The notes: generated from the letters alone by a model not told the origin. 64,000 bases of DNA from Rhizobium sp. 16-449-1b (GCF_017741935.1 NZ_JAGHMH010000008.1:1-64000), one strand, 5' to 3'. Counted from the first letter of the stretch, positions 35,481-44,738 are shown. Made by a program: numbers and translations.

Positions 35481-36407
35481 ATGTCCGATAAAAACGACCT
35501 GCACAATCCCCTGCAAGGCATGGCGCTGATGGCCGGCGCAATGATCGTCCTCCCCGCCATGGATGCCATCGCCAAGTACATGGCGACGTTCGAGGGCATG
35601 TCGCCTGGACAGGTCACCTTTTACCGATTCTTTTTCCAGCTTGTCTGCACGCTGCCGATTCTCTTCATGATGTTCGGCTGGGGCGCGCTTTCGGCAAAGC
35701 GGCCCTGGATGAATTTGCTGCGCGGCGCGCTGCATGGGGCGGCCAGCCTCCTGTTTTTCGTCGCGGTCAAATACATGCCGCTCGCCGACGTCTTCGCCAT
35801 CTATTTCGTCGAGCCCTTCATGCTCGCCGGCCTTTCGGCGCTTTTTCTCGGCGACAAGGTCGGCTGGCGACGTTGGACGGCGATCGTGGTTGGATTCGGC
35901 GGCGCTATGATCGTCATCCAGCCGAGTTATGAGGTCTTCGGCCTCAAGGCGCTGCTGCCCGTCTGCTGCGCCTTCCTCTTCTCTCTCTATCTTTTCCTCA
36001 ACCGCGCCATCGGCAATGCCGATTCGCCTTTGACGATGCAGACCATGGCCGGCATCGGCGGCACGCTGTTCATGTCCGCGGCGCTCATCGTCGGAAACGG
36101 CATGGGCGTCAGCGATTTCGATGTTTCGCTCCCGGCATCGCTGCTCGGCCTCGTGCTTCTGCTGATTCTGGGCTCGCTCTCCGGCTATGTGCACATGATC
36201 GTCGTCAGGGCCTTCCGCATGGCGCCGCTCTCGCTTCTGGCGCCGTTCCAGTATTTCGAGATCATCTCCGCCACCATCTTGGGCTACGCCCTGTTCGGCG
36301 ATTTCCCGAACTTCTCCAAATGGGTGGGGATCATGATCATCGTCGCCTCAGGGCTCTTCATCATCTGGCGTGAACGGGTGCAGGCGCGGGCAGCGAAACA
36401 GGCCTGA
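35481..36407 (+). CDS. EamA/DMT-superfamily transporter
   Basis: This is a 308-residue membrane protein with ten hydrophobic helices in two EamA repeats (first starting MALMAGAMIVLPAMDAIAKYMA, second near SALIVGNGMGV). Markers include the helix-end motif LNLLRGALHG-like MNLLRGALHGAASLLFFVAV and AAPLSLLAPFQYFEIISATILGYALFGDFP (read as MAPLSLLAPFQYFE). Members export amino acids or other small metabolites; substrate unknown. It follows tRNA-Leu by 133 bases, a gap in which I see no other feature. Confidence 0.88.
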   Translation: MSDKNDLHNPLQGMALMAGAMIVLPAMDAIAKYMATFEGMSPGQVTFYRFFFQLVCTLPILFMMFGWGALSAKRPWMNLLRGALHGAASLLFFVAVKYMPLADVFAIYFVEPFMLAGLSALFLGDKVGWRRWTAIVVGFGGAMIVIQPSYEVFGLKALLPVCCAFLFSLYLFLNRAIGNADSPLTMQTMAGIGGTLFMSAALIVGNGMGVSDFDVSLPASLLGLVLLLILGSLSGYVHMIVVRAFRMAPLSLLAPFQYFEIISATILGYALFGDFPNFSKWVGIMIIVASGLFIIWRERVQARAAKQA

Positions 36408-36503
36408 GCCGTAAACACCTTGTTAACTCCGCCTATTGAGAGAACATCAATTCGCTGGCGCTAGAAGAATCTTCGGCTTCATGATGAGGCCTGGAGAGAA
36501 AAG

Positions 36504-37211
36504 ATGAGCGAAATTCGACTCGCTTTTCCGGCATGTGTCATCGCCGGAAAGCATCGACTTGGCGTGGAGGATATCGATCTTCTGCGCAGACACAGTTTTC
36601 CCGAGGGAATCAGGACCGCCGACGATGTCGTCGTCATGCTGGCACTGAACAACGCCTGCCCCGAGAAATGCCACGAATGGAATAGCTATTTCGTGGAGCA
36701 GCTCGCGGCCTTCATCGTCCAATATAACTATCCGCAAGGTTCTCTCGACGAAATCAACGTCGCCTGGCTGATGCGCATGGTCGCGACCGACGGTGTCATC
36801 CATTCGGCGGTCGAACTGGAGCTCGTGCTCCACGTCATCGAGATTTCCGCCTACGTGCCGGACGAGCTGCGCGCCTTTGCGCTCGATCAGCTGCGCCTTG
36901 CGCTATCGGATAACCGCGGCGCCTACCACCAGAGCCGCGCCATCGATCGTCGGGGAATCACCCGCCAGGATGTGGACTACGTCATGCGCATCCTGCGCGC
37001 GCTCAGCGACGGCGGTACCATAACGGTACAGGCGCTGACTTGGGCGGTTATGATGCAGATCGGCGAAGAGACGCTTCCCGCGTCGAACCATCCGCGCTGG
37101 TCGCAGATCATCTCGGCGCTCACGCTCACCGATTACGCCGAGGCGCCGCGCCGCACCCGCTGGCTCCGGATCGTCGACGACAGGCTCGGCGGCGAAGCGG
37201 CCGTCGCCTGA
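36504..37211 (+). CDS. Conserved-looking protein of unknown function
   Basis: This is a 235-residue soluble, mostly helical protein without signal peptide or membrane segment. The middle part (VAWLMRMVATDGVIHSAVELELVLHVIEISAYVPDE) has the look of a TerB-like helical bundle, with the acidic/hydrophobic pattern D-G-x-I-x-x-x-E-x-E, but this is a weak similarity only. It contains two cysteines close together (NACPEKCHEW). GGAGAG precedes the ATG. It lies between a transporter and pccA in the same direction; a hairpin in the gap before pccA suggests that pccA is separately controlled. Confidence 0.68.
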   Translation: MSEIRLAFPACVIAGKHRLGVEDIDLLRRHSFPEGIRTADDVVVMLALNNACPEKCHEWNSYFVEQLAAFIVQYNYPQGSLDEINVAWLMRMVATDGVIHSAVELELVLHVIEISAYVPDELRAFALDQLRLALSDNRGAYHQSRAIDRRGITRQDVDYVMRILRALSDGGTITVQALTWAVMMQIGEETLPASNHPRWSQIISALTLTDYAEAPRRTRWLRIVDDRLGGEAAVA

Positions 37212-37247
37212 TCGCGACGCTTCTCTCCGTGTCCTCTCCATGATTGT

Positions 37248-37281
37248 GCGTTCCAGTCTTTATGCTTAAGACTCGGAACGC
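37248..37281. promoter_or_regulatory. Inverted repeat upstream of pccA
   Basis: GCGTTCC-AGTCTT (37248-37260) pairs with AAGACT-C-GGAACGC (37268-37281), a 13-pair stem with one bulged C and a seven-base loop, 20 bases before the pccA ATG. No T run follows, so it could be an operator, a leader structure, or the terminator of the preceding gene. Confidence 0.5.
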
Positions 37282-37301
37282 AGGTCATGGGTGGAGTCTT
37301 C

Positions 37302-39311
37302 ATGTTCACGAAAATTCTGATCGCCAATCGCGGCGAGATCGCTTGCCGCGTCATCAAGACGGCGCGCCGCATGGGGATTGCGACCGTCGCCGTCTATTCC
37401 GACGCCGATCGCGATGCGCTCCATGTCGAGATGGCCGATGAGGCCGTCCATATCGGCCCGGCCGCAGCCGCGGAGGGCTATCTCGTGGCCGAGAAGATCA
37501 TCGACGCCTGCAAAAAGACCGGCGCCCAGGCCGTCCACCCGGGCTACGGCTTCCTCTCCGAGCGCGCCTCCTTCTGCGAAGCGCTGGAGAAGGAAGGCAT
37601 CGTCTTCATCGGCCCGAAGCCCAAGGCGATCAATGCCATGGGTGACAAGATCGAATCGAAGAAGTTCGCCAGCGCCGCCAATGTCTCCACCGTCCCCGGC
37701 TACCTCGGCGTCATCGAAAATGCCGAGCACGCCGAAAAGATCGCCGCCGAGATCGGCTATCCCGTTATGATCAAGGCGTCTGCCGGCGGCGGCGGCAAGG
37801 GCATGCGCATTGCCTGGAACCAGGCCGAAGTGCGCGACGGCTTTGACCGCGCCCGCTCCGAGGCCAAAAGCTCCTTCGGCGACGACCGCGTCTTCGTCGA
37901 GAAATACGTGGTCGATCCCCGCCATATCGAGATCCAGGTGCTGGCCGACGCCCACGGCAATGTCGTCTATCTCGGCGAACGCGAATGCTCCATCCAGCGC
38001 CGAAACCAGAAGGTTGCCGAAGAAGCGCCCTCGCCCTTCCTCGATGAGGCCACCCGCGCCGCCATGGGCGAGCAGTCGGTGGCGCTCGCGAGGGCCGTGG
38101 ACTACCAGAGCGCCGGCACCGTCGAGTTCATCGTCGATCGCGACCGCAATTTCTACTTCCTCGAAATGAACACCCGCCTGCAGGTCGAACACCCTGTTAC
38201 CGAACTCATAACCGGCATCGATCTCGTCGAGCAGATGATCCGCGTCGCCGCGGGTGAGAAACTCCCCTTCGCGCAGAAAGACATCAAGCTCAACGGCTGG
38301 GCCGTCGAAAGCCGCATCTACGCCGAGGATCCCTACCGCAACTTCCTGCCCTCGATCGGCCGCCTCACGCGCTACCGACCGCCGCAGGAAGGCAAGGCCG
38401 GCAACGCTATTGTCCGCAACGACACCGGCGTCTTCGAAGGCGCCGAAATCTCGATGTATTACGATCCGATGATCGCCAAGCTCTGCACCTGGGCGCCGGC
38501 CCGCGCTGAGGCCGTCGAGGCCATGGGCGAGGCGCTGGATGGCTTCGTGGTCGATGGCATCGAGCACAACGTCCCGTTCCTGTCAGCCCTGATGAAGCAC
38601 CCGCGCTGGCGCGAGGGCCGCCTGTCCACCGGCTTCATCGCCGAGGAATATCCCGACGGATTCGCGCCGGTGATGCCCGATGAGAGCCAACGCGCCACAC
38701 TTGCCGCCATCGCTCTCTCCGCCTCGCTGATCGAAGCCAATCGCCGCGAAACCTTCGCCGACCGGCTGCGCAGCGCCACAGATCCGCTTCGCGATCACTG
38801 GTGCGTCCGGCTCGGCGACGACTATATCGACGTGCGCCTGCTCGACGGCCTCGTGACCGTCCCCTTCGAGATGGAAATGGATATCGCTGGCGAAACCTTG
38901 AATGTCGTCACCGACTGGAGACCGGGCGAGCCGGTCTGGCGCGGCAAGGTCGGCAAGCAGCCGGTCACCGCGCAGCTGCGCCCGATCCTCAACGGCGTCA
39001 GGCTCGATTGGCAGGGCCTGTCGGTCAAGTCCAAGGTGTTGACGCCCCGTCACGCCGAACTCGACCGCCTGATGCCGGTCAAGCTGCCGCCGGATACCTC
39101 CAAGCTCCTGCTCTGCCCGATGCCGGGGCTGGTCGTCTCGATCGCCGTTACCGTGGGACAGGAAGTGAAAGCCGGCGAGACGCTTGCCATCGTCGAAGCC
39201 ATGAAGATGGAGAACGTGCTGCGCGCCGAGCGCGATCTGGTGGTCGGCGTCATCAACGCCAAGCCCGGCGAAAGCCTGGCGGTGGACGCCGTCATCATGG
39301 AATTCGCCTGA
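37302..39311 (+). CDS. pccA: Propionyl-CoA carboxylase alpha (biotin carboxylase plus biotin carrier)
   Basis: This 669-residue subunit carboxylates its own biotin with ATP and bicarbonate for transfer to propionyl-CoA. Domains in order: biotin carboxylase (FTKILIANRGEIACRVIKTA, ATP loop KASAGGGGKGMRIA, active site EMNTRLQVEHPVTE), a PccA-type linker domain (residues ~450-590), and a C-terminal biotinyl domain with the biotinylated lysine in VEAMKMENVLRA. The overall length and the ending VIMEFA fit PccA better than methylcrotonyl-CoA carboxylase. The beta subunit is not in this window. GTGGAG lies just before the ATG at 37302; an in-frame ATG at 37287 is less well placed. Confidence 0.92.
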   Translation: MFTKILIANRGEIACRVIKTARRMGIATVAVYSDADRDALHVEMADEAVHIGPAAAAEGYLVAEKIIDACKKTGAQAVHPGYGFLSERASFCEALEKEGIVFIGPKPKAINAMGDKIESKKFASAANVSTVPGYLGVIENAEHAEKIAAEIGYPVMIKASAGGGGKGMRIAWNQAEVRDGFDRARSEAKSSFGDDRVFVEKYVVDPRHIEIQVLADAHGNVVYLGERECSIQRRNQKVAEEAPSPFLDEATRAAMGEQSVALARAVDYQSAGTVEFIVDRDRNFYFLEMNTRLQVEHPVTELITGIDLVEQMIRVAAGEKLPFAQKDIKLNGWAVESRIYAEDPYRNFLPSIGRLTRYRPPQEGKAGNAIVRNDTGVFEGAEISMYYDPMIAKLCTWAPARAEAVEAMGEALDGFVVDGIEHNVPFLSALMKHPRWREGRLSTGFIAEEYPDGFAPVMPDESQRATLAAIALSASLIEANRRETFADRLRSATDPLRDHWCVRLGDDYIDVRLLDGLVTVPFEMEMDIAGETLNVVTDWRPGEPVWRGKVGKQPVTAQLRPILNGVRLDWQGLSVKSKVLTPRHAELDRLMPVKLPPDTSKLLLCPMPGLVVSIAVTVGQEVKAGETLAIVEAMKMENVLRAERDLVVGVINAKPGESLAVDAVIMEFA

Positions 39312-39411
39312 CCCGTTCCGGCACAACGAACCGTCACGTTCCGCTCCGCATTTGTTAACGCGTCGCCGCTAGTCTTTAACCCATCCGGATCCCTGCCGGA
39401 TGGAGTGAATG

Positions 39412-40683
39412 ATGAGTGTCATGCAATCCGCGCTGCTGCTGCTGTTTATCAATCTCGGCATGCTGTGGCTCCTGATGCGAATGCCCCTGGGGCTCCGGAC
39501 GCTGCATGTCAGCCGCTCCTTCGATTGCACGCCGGAAACACTCTGGAACGCCATGAACCCGATGGGTTCAAACGCAAGTTGGCACCATCAGGTGATATCG
39601 AGCCGACAGATGGAGGCGGGCGGCAACGTCGTCGAGCAGACCTACCGCTACCGGGACAGGAACGACGCCCCCACTCGCCGCCTGCTCGCGATCGAGCCTC
39701 TTGCGGCCCTTGCCTCCAATGCGCAGGGCTTTCAGTCATCCATCGTCGATGACAGCACGCTCGACGCGTCCTTCTGGAAGGATTATCGCGAACGCCGCAT
39801 CATCCGGCCTACGGCAGATGGCCGCGCGGTTCTGGAAGTCGACCAGACGGACCGCTATCGCGGCCTCGCTTTCCTGATCTTTCGCTACGTGGCGCTCCGC
39901 CGCGAAATGAAGGCGCTTGATGGCTGGCTGAAGACCGGTATCTCGCAGCCGCAGGGCTATTTCGAGCACCCGCTTGTCCAGGTCGCGCTCGCCATCCTGT
40001 CGACCCTGCTTTTATGGCCCTTCCTCGGCCTCACGCAGCGCGGCCTGATGGTCTCCACCTTCCTGACGGTCGTGATCGCCTTGCACGAACTCGGCCACAT
40101 GGCCGCCTACCGCATGTTCGGCCACACGTCGGTGCGCATGGTCTTCATTCCCTTTCTCGGCGGCATCGCCATCGGCAGCCGGCCCTATCGGTCTCTTTTC
40201 GAGGTCGCGACCTGCGCATTGATGGGATCGGGCATGTCGGCGTTCCTGGTGCCGATCCTGGTGCTTGGCCACAGCTTCGCCGATCACGGCATCCTTCCCG
40301 CCGCCGCCGATCCGCCCATCCTTGTCTTCCTGTTGATCCTCGGCGCCTTCAACCTGCTCAATCTTCTGCCCATGCATCGCTTCGATGGCGGTCAGGTGCT
40401 GCGGCAGATATTCAGGACCAAGCGCTCGCAGATCCTGGCGAGCTTTCTGGTGACGCTCTGCATCCTCGCTGTCGGCGCCGAAATCGGGCTTTCGGCTCGC
40501 TATCTCGGCATCGGCCTGCTGGTCTTCACCCTCGTCAGTGTCATCGGTGGCGGCTCCTTCAAACCGCGCGAGAAGCTTGAGGAGATGAACGGCGGCGAGC
40601 GCATGCTGGTCTCCTTCGGCCTCTACGCCGCCATCGCCATGCACGGCTACGCGGTCATCACCGCCATCGACCGGCTATTTTGA
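39412..40683 (+). CDS. Membrane M50 (site-2-type) protease with an SRPBCC-like insert domain
   Basis: This is an approximately 423-residue membrane protein combining two folds. A first helix (residues ~5-25) is followed by a soluble ~150-residue segment that reads like an SRPBCC/START-like domain ([18 protein letters not shown] at its start, ending [16 protein letters not shown]). Then comes an M50-type intramembrane metalloprotease: the zinc site [14 protein letters not shown] at ~226 and the third ligand in [16 protein letters not shown] (Asp ~326), among about six helices. The second ATG (39412) is preferred since TGGAG is six bases upstream. It follows pccA by ~100 bases, facing the same way as frmA. 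Substrate unknown. Confidence 0.78.
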   Translation: MSVMQSALLLLFINLGMLWLLMRMPLGLRTLHVSRSFDCTPETLWNAMNPMGSNASWHHQVISSRQMEAGGNVVEQTYRYRDRNDAPTRRLLAIEPLAALASNAQGFQSSIVDDSTLDASFWKDYRERRIIRPTADGRAVLEVDQTDRYRGLAFLIFRYVALRREMKALDGWLKTGISQPQGYFEHPLVQVALAILSTLLLWPFLGLTQRGLMVSTFLTVVIALHELGHMAAYRMFGHTSVRMVFIPFLGGIAIGSRPYRSLFEVATCALMGSGMSAFLVPILVLGHSFADHGILPAAADPPILVFLLILGAFNLLNLLPMHRFDGGQVLRQIFRTKRSQILASFLVTLCILAVGAEIGLSARYLGIGLLVFTLVSVIGGGSFKPREKLEEMNGGERMLVSFGLYAAIAMHGYAVITAIDRLF

Positions 40684-40783
40684 CGCAGAAACTATAAAGC
40701 TCCCCCTGCCTTTTTTCCTTGAGCCGCGCTCCTCCCGCGTGCAAAAGTCCGCCCGACCAAATCAGCATATTGGAGACTGTAGA

Positions 40784-41911
40784 ATGGACGTTCGCGCCGC
40801 CGTTGCCGTACAGGCAGGTAAACCACTCGAAGTGATGACCGTGCAGCTCGAGGGCCCCAAGGCCGGCGAAGTGCTGATCGAGGTTAAGGCCACGGGCATC
40901 TGCCACACCGACGACTTCACGCTCTCGGGCGCCGACCCGGAAGGCCTGTTCCCGGCGATCCTCGGCCATGAAGGCGCCGGCATCGTCGTCGACGTCGGCC
41001 CCGGCGTCACCTCGCTGAAGAAGGGCGACCACGTCATTCCGCTCTACACGCCGGAATGCCGCGAATGCTACTCCTGCACCTCGCGCAAGACCAACCTCTG
41101 CACCTCGATCCGCTCGACCCAGGGCCAGGGCGTCATGCCTGATGGCACCTCGCGCTTCTCGATCGGCAAGGACAAGATCCACCACTACATGGGCTGCTCG
41201 ACCTTCGCGAACTTCACCGTTCTGCCTGAGATCGCGCTCGCCAAGATCAATCCCGACGCTCCCTTCGACAAGGTCTGCTACATCGGCTGCGGCGTCACGA
41301 CAGGCATCGGCGCTGTCATCAACACGGCCAAGGTCGAGATCGGCTCCACCGCCATCGTCTTCGGCCTCGGCGGCATCGGTCTCAACGTCCTGCAGGGCCT
41401 GCGCCTTGCCGGCGCCGACATGATCATCGGCGTCGACATCAACAACGACCGCAAGGCTTGGGGCGAGAAGTTCGGCATGACGCACTTCGTCAACCCGAAG
41501 GAAGTCGGCGATGACATCGTGCCTTATCTCGTCAACATGACCAAGCGCCACGGCGACCTGATCGGCGGCGCCGACTACACCTTCGATTGCACCGGCAACA
41601 CCAAGGTCATGCGCCAGGCGCTCGAATCCTCGCATCGCGGCTGGGGCAAGTCCGTCATCATCGGCGTCGCCGGCGCCGGCCAGGAAATCTCGACGCGTCC
41701 GTTCCAGCTGGTCACCGGCCGCAACTGGATGGGCACCGCCTTCGGTGGCGCACGCGGCCGTACCGACGTGCCGAAGATCGTCGACTGGTACATGGAAGGC
41801 AAGATCCAGATCGACCCGATGATCACCCACACCATGCCGCTCGAAGACATCAACAAGGGCTTCGACCTCATGCACAAGGGTGAATCGATCCGCGGCGTCG
41901 TGGTCTATTGA
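40784..41911 (+). CDS. frmA: S-(hydroxymethyl)glutathione dehydrogenase (class III alcohol dehydrogenase)
   Basis: This 375-residue zinc enzyme oxidises the formaldehyde-glutathione adduct with NAD+, the main formaldehyde detoxification route. Catalytic zinc ligands are Cys40 (TGICHTDD), His62 (GHEGAG) and the Cys in YIGCGVTTG; the structural zinc is held by Cys92, 95, 98 and 106 (CRECYSC, NLC). The NAD fold is [14 protein letters not shown] followed by [20 protein letters not shown] is characteristic of class III. TTGGAG lies eight bases before the ATG at 40784. Its stop codon overlaps the TTG start of a GNAT gene, so the two are coupled. Confidence 0.95.
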   Translation: MDVRAAVAVQAGKPLEVMTVQLEGPKAGEVLIEVKATGICHTDDFTLSGADPEGLFPAILGHEGAGIVVDVGPGVTSLKKGDHVIPLYTPECRECYSCTSRKTNLCTSIRSTQGQGVMPDGTSRFSIGKDKIHHYMGCSTFANFTVLPEIALAKINPDAPFDKVCYIGCGVTTGIGAVINTAKVEIGSTAIVFGLGGIGLNVLQGLRLAGADMIIGVDINNDRKAWGEKFGMTHFVNPKEVGDDIVPYLVNMTKRHGDLIGGADYTFDCTGNTKVMRQALESSHRGWGKSVIIGVAGAGQEISTRPFQLVTGRNWMGTAFGGARGRTDVPKIVDWYMEGKIQIDPMITHTMPLEDINKGFDLMHKGESIRGVVVY

Positions 41912-42372
41912 TCACGTCATCAAACTATACGGTCGACGCGCGGAGGCTCGATGAGCTCTCCGCCGTCGAGCTGTACGCGTTGCTGAAGATGCGCGTCGAC
42001 GTCTTCGTCGTCGAGCAAAACTGCCCCTATCCCGAGCTCGACGGCAAGGATGCGGACGCGCTTCACCTGCGCCTCCTGCAGGACGGCGACCTGATCGCCG
42101 CCGCGCGCATCTTCGCCCCGGCAGACAAGGACGCACCCGCCAAGATCGGCCGCGTCGTCGTCTCTCCTCTCCATCGCGGCAAACGCCTCGGCGACGCCGT
42201 CATGCGCGAAGCCATCTCCGTCTGCGAAGAGCGCTATCCGCAAGCCCCGATCTACCTCTCCGCGCAGAGCCACCTCTCCCGCTTCTACGGCAGCTTCGGC
42301 TTCGAGGTGACCTCAGAGGAATATCTCGAGGACGACATCCCCCACGTCGACATGGTCAGGCAGGCACGCTGA
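41908..42372 (+). CDS. ElaA-like GNAT acetyltransferase
   Basis: This is a 154-residue N-acetyltransferase of the ElaA subgroup. Typical stretches are [26 protein letters not shown] near the start, [20 protein letters not shown] (acetyl-CoA loop R-x-x-K-R-L-G) and [16 protein letters not shown]. It starts at TTG (41908) overlapping the stop of the formaldehyde dehydrogenase gene as TTGA, which suggests translational coupling. The substrate of ElaA is unknown, so its link to formaldehyde detoxification is context only. Confidence 0.85.
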   Translation: MITSSNYTVDARRLDELSAVELYALLKMRVDVFVVEQNCPYPELDGKDADALHLRLLQDGDLIAAARIFAPADKDAPAKIGRVVVSPLHRGKRLGDAVMREAISVCEERYPQAPIYLSAQSHLSRFYGSFGFEVTSEEYLEDDIPHVDMVRQAR

Positions 42373-42388
42373 CCTTCGCTTGAATGTA

Positions 42389-42414
42389 GATGCAATTGTA
42401 GTTACAATTGCATC
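42389..42414. promoter_or_regulatory. Palindromic operator candidate of brnTA
   Basis: GATGCAATTGTA (42389-42400) and TACAATTGCATC (42403-42414) are perfect 12-base inverted arms around GT. The palindrome ends two bases before the brnT ATG region. BrnA antitoxins are ribbon-helix-helix DNA-binding proteins that repress their own operon together with BrnT, so this is a natural binding site. It would also sit at the brnT ribosome site. Confidence 0.75.
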
Positions 42415-42416
42415 CA

Positions 42417-42704
42417 ATGTTCCAGTGGGACGACGCCAAGAATGCTGCAAACATTGCAAAACATGGCGTCAGCTTCTCGACGGCCGTGCGGATTTTCGAC
42501 GGTCCTGTTCTGACCGCCGTTGACGAGAGGTTCGACTACGGTGAAATCCGCGAAAACAGTATCGGGCTTGTCGACGGCGTTCTGTTACTCGTTGTGACGC
42601 ACACCGATCGCAATGGCATCATTCGCATAATTTCCGCCCGGCCCGCTAAACGACAAGAAAGGGAGCGCTATGTCGCAGAGATACGACAAAGAACTAAGCC
42701 CTGA
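42417..42704 (+). CDS. brnT: BrnT-family ribonuclease toxin
   Basis: This 95-residue protein is the toxin of a type II BrnT/BrnA system, a RelE-like ribonuclease that blocks translation. Family features are FQWDDAKNAANIAKHGVSF at the start, AVRIFDGPV, the R-x-x-S-I-G/LVDG turn (RENSIGLVDG) and the C-terminal IIRIISARPAKRQERERY, which includes the conserved R-x-x-S-A-R and E-R-x-x-Y. The ATG at 42417 matches the family start; a TTG nine bases earlier is also open. It overlaps brnA by 35 bases and is preceded by a perfect palindrome. Confidence 0.92.
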   Translation: MFQWDDAKNAANIAKHGVSFSTAVRIFDGPVLTAVDERFDYGEIRENSIGLVDGVLLLVVTHTDRNGIIRIISARPAKRQERERYVAEIRQRTKP

Positions 42705-42933
42705 AGAACTGGCGGCCCTTGCCGATGAGGATATCGACACCAGCGACATCCCCGAACTCGACGACAGTTTCTGGAGCAAAGCCGAGCTTGTCGAACGCGA
42801 GGGAACCGAACAGGTGACGCTTCGGATCAAGAAATCGGTCCTGCAGTTCTATCGGAGTTCAGGAAAAGGCTATCAGACGCGCATGAACGCGGTCCTGGAA
42901 TCTTACGCACGCAGCCTCAAGAAACAGCGCTAG
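42670..42933 (+). CDS. brnA: BrnA-family antitoxin
   Basis: This 87-residue protein has an acidic N-terminal part (SPEELAALADEDIDTSDIPELDDSFW), which wraps the toxin, and a C-terminal ribbon-helix-helix DNA-binding domain (EQVTLRIKKSVLQFYRSSGKGYQTRMNAVLESYARS), with the motif KGYQTRMNAVL usual in BrnA. It should neutralise BrnT and repress the operon. The start overlaps the end of brnT, an arrangement typical for this pair; AAGGGAGC precedes the ATG. Confidence 0.93.
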   Translation: MSQRYDKELSPEELAALADEDIDTSDIPELDDSFWSKAELVEREGTEQVTLRIKKSVLQFYRSSGKGYQTRMNAVLESYARSLKKQR

Positions 42934-42998
42934 GTTCCCCAGCCCATACCGCGACCAAGGCCATCGCCGGCAACATCCAGCCCCCGCCACCAAACGCA

Positions 42999-43024
42999 AG
43001 AAAGGCCCCGAATGGGACCTTTCT
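42999..43024 (-). terminator. Hairpin terminator of the Cys-rich secreted protein gene
   Basis: AGAAAGG-CCC (42999-43008 region) pairs with GGG-A-CCTTTCT (43014-43024) with a one-base bulge. On the minus strand a T-rich tail (TTTCTTGCGTTTGG) follows, about 35 bases after the stop of the gene at 43058. Confidence 0.55.
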
Positions 43025-43057
43025 CTGTATCCGGTGTCTTGATCCGAAGCGCGCCGA

Positions 43058-43492
43058 TCAGCCCTTCAGCTTGGCATTGCAGAGGCTGTAGAAGCCGCCG
43101 CCCTTCTGGATCCACTTCAGGCCGTTCAGCGTGTTGGCGTCCTTGTTGGTGTGGTAGGAATCGACGCAGGTGTGCATGCGGCCCTTGCCGGGGGTTTCCT
43201 TGGCGTATTTGGGAGCAATCGCCGTCGGGAAGGTCACGCCCTTGGGGGCGTCCATTGTCGGCTTTTCGGGCTCGGCGCCGGTTGCCATCGTAACGTCGGG
43301 TTCGGCCGTCGCATCCGGGCCGCACTGCGCCTTGCGGAAGTCGTTCCACTTGATGTCCTTGGCGGAACCATCCGCCTGCGCCGACTTGTACTTGGCGCTG
43401 CACTCCTTCATCGAAAGCGCCGAGGACGGCGTGGCGAAGGCGAGCGCGCCGAGCAGGGAAACAGAGGCAAGAATTGTCAGATGCTTGATCAT
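43058..43492 (-). CDS. Secreted Cys-containing protein (PsiF-like motif)
   Basis: This is a 144-residue exported protein. A signal peptide (MIKHLTILASVSLLGALAFATPSSA) is followed by MKECSAKYKSAQADGSAKDIKWNDFRKAQCG, a motif with a C-x(30)-C spacing common in small rhizobial exported proteins and reminiscent of PsiF repeats, then a low-complexity acidic/Pro region, and a second Cys pair (MHTCVDSYHTNKDANTLNGLKW and FYSLCNAKLKG). GGAGG lies seven bases before the ATG at 43492, which decides between the two nearby ATGs. It is likely periplasmic with two disulfides. Function unknown. Confidence 0.75.
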   Translation of the reverse strand: MIKHLTILASVSLLGALAFATPSSALSMKECSAKYKSAQADGSAKDIKWNDFRKAQCGPDATAEPDVTMATGAEPEKPTMDAPKGVTFPTAIAPKYAKETPGKGRMHTCVDSYHTNKDANTLNGLKWIQKGGGFYSLCNAKLKG

Positions 43493-43676
43493 GGTCATTC
43501 CTCCAAAGCCTAATATGCAGGCTAAGCCACTCTTATCCCGGCGCATTTTGTTGTCAACGCGGCTTTTTTGATGGCTTCGCGAATATTGCGTGACACCCCG
43601 CCGTCCTTTCACGGCGCCGTGAGCGGGTGTATAGTCGCGCTGCTGGTTCTTCCCTGCATTTTCTATGGAGGATGAC

Positions 43677-44738
43677 ATGCGCCAACCCGACATGCAAAAA
43701 GTGGATGCCCTCGTCGGCCGGCTGGTCGGCGATATCGGCGCCGCCGTATCCGGCTCCCTGGTGGTGCTCGGCGACGACGTCGGACTGTTCAAGGCAATGG
43801 GCGACGGCGAGCCCGTGACCGCGGCCGAGCTTTCAAAAAAGACGGCGGTCAAGGAGCGCTATCTGCGCGAATGGCTGTCGGCGCTCGCCGCTGCCGACTA
43901 TCTGACCTATGACGAGAAGACCGACCGCTTCCGGCTGACACCGGAGCAGGCGCTTGTCTTCGCCGACGAGGACAGCCCCGCCTTTTTCACCGGCGCCTTC
44001 CAGCTGGTGCAGGCGATGTGGACGGACGAGCCGAAGGTGGCCGATGCCTTCCGCACCGGCAAGGGGCTCGGCTGGCACGAGCACAGCAACTGCTTGTTTC
44101 GCGGCACCGAGCGCTTCTTCCGCACCGGCTACAACAACAGCCTTGTCACCGAGTGGATACCGGCGCTCGATGGCGTCGAGACCAAGCTGAAGGCCGGCGC
44201 CAAGGTGGCCGATGTCGGCTGCGGCCACGGCAGCTCGACCATCCTGATGGCGCAGGCCTATCCGGCCTCGCGCTTCGTCGGCTACGACTATCACATGCCG
44301 TCGATCGAACGCGCCCGCATCGCGGCCAGGGAGGCCGGCGTTTCCGATCGCGTCAGCTTCGAGCAGGCCTCGGCCGCAAGCTTCCCGGCCGGGCGCTACG
44401 ATCTCGTCGCCATGTTCGATTGCCTGCACGACATGGGCGATCCCGTCGGCGCGGGAAAGCATGTAAAGGAAACGCTTGCGCCCGGCGGCACCTGGATGAT
44501 CGTCGAACCCTTCGCGCATGATCACCTCAAGGACAATCTCAACCCTGTCGGCCGCGTCTACTACGGCGCCTCGACGATGATCTGCACGCCCGCCTCGATG
44601 TCGCAGGAAGTCGGACTGGCGCTCGGCGCGCAGGCCGGCGAAACGCGATTGCGCAAGGTGGCGCTCGATGCCGGCTTCAAGCACTTCCACCGCGCCACCG
44701 AAACGCCGTTCAACATGGTGTTTGAGGTTCGCGCTTGA
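43677..44738 (+). CDS. Class I SAM-dependent methyltransferase with N-terminal winged-helix domain
   Basis: This is a 353-residue enzyme. Residues ~1-100 are a winged-helix dimerisation domain (LSKKTAVKERYLREWLSALAAADYL). The catalytic Rossmann domain has motif I KVADVGCGHGSSTILMA, followed by RFVGYDYHMPSIERAR and the post-motif YDLVAMFDCLHDMGDP, PGGTWMIVEPFAHD. It resembles Rv2258c-type methyltransferases; the substrate is not known. GGAGG is five bases upstream of the ATG at 43677, favouring it over 43665. It appears monocistronic, divergent from the secreted protein gene. Confidence 0.85.
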   Translation: MRQPDMQKVDALVGRLVGDIGAAVSGSLVVLGDDVGLFKAMGDGEPVTAAELSKKTAVKERYLREWLSALAAADYLTYDEKTDRFRLTPEQALVFADEDSPAFFTGAFQLVQAMWTDEPKVADAFRTGKGLGWHEHSNCLFRGTERFFRTGYNNSLVTEWIPALDGVETKLKAGAKVADVGCGHGSSTILMAQAYPASRFVGYDYHMPSIERARIAAREAGVSDRVSFEQASAASFPAGRYDLVAMFDCLHDMGDPVGAGKHVKETLAPGGTWMIVEPFAHDHLKDNLNPVGRVYYGASTMICTPASMSQEVGLALGAQAGETRLRKVALDAGFKHFHRATETPFNMVFEVRA

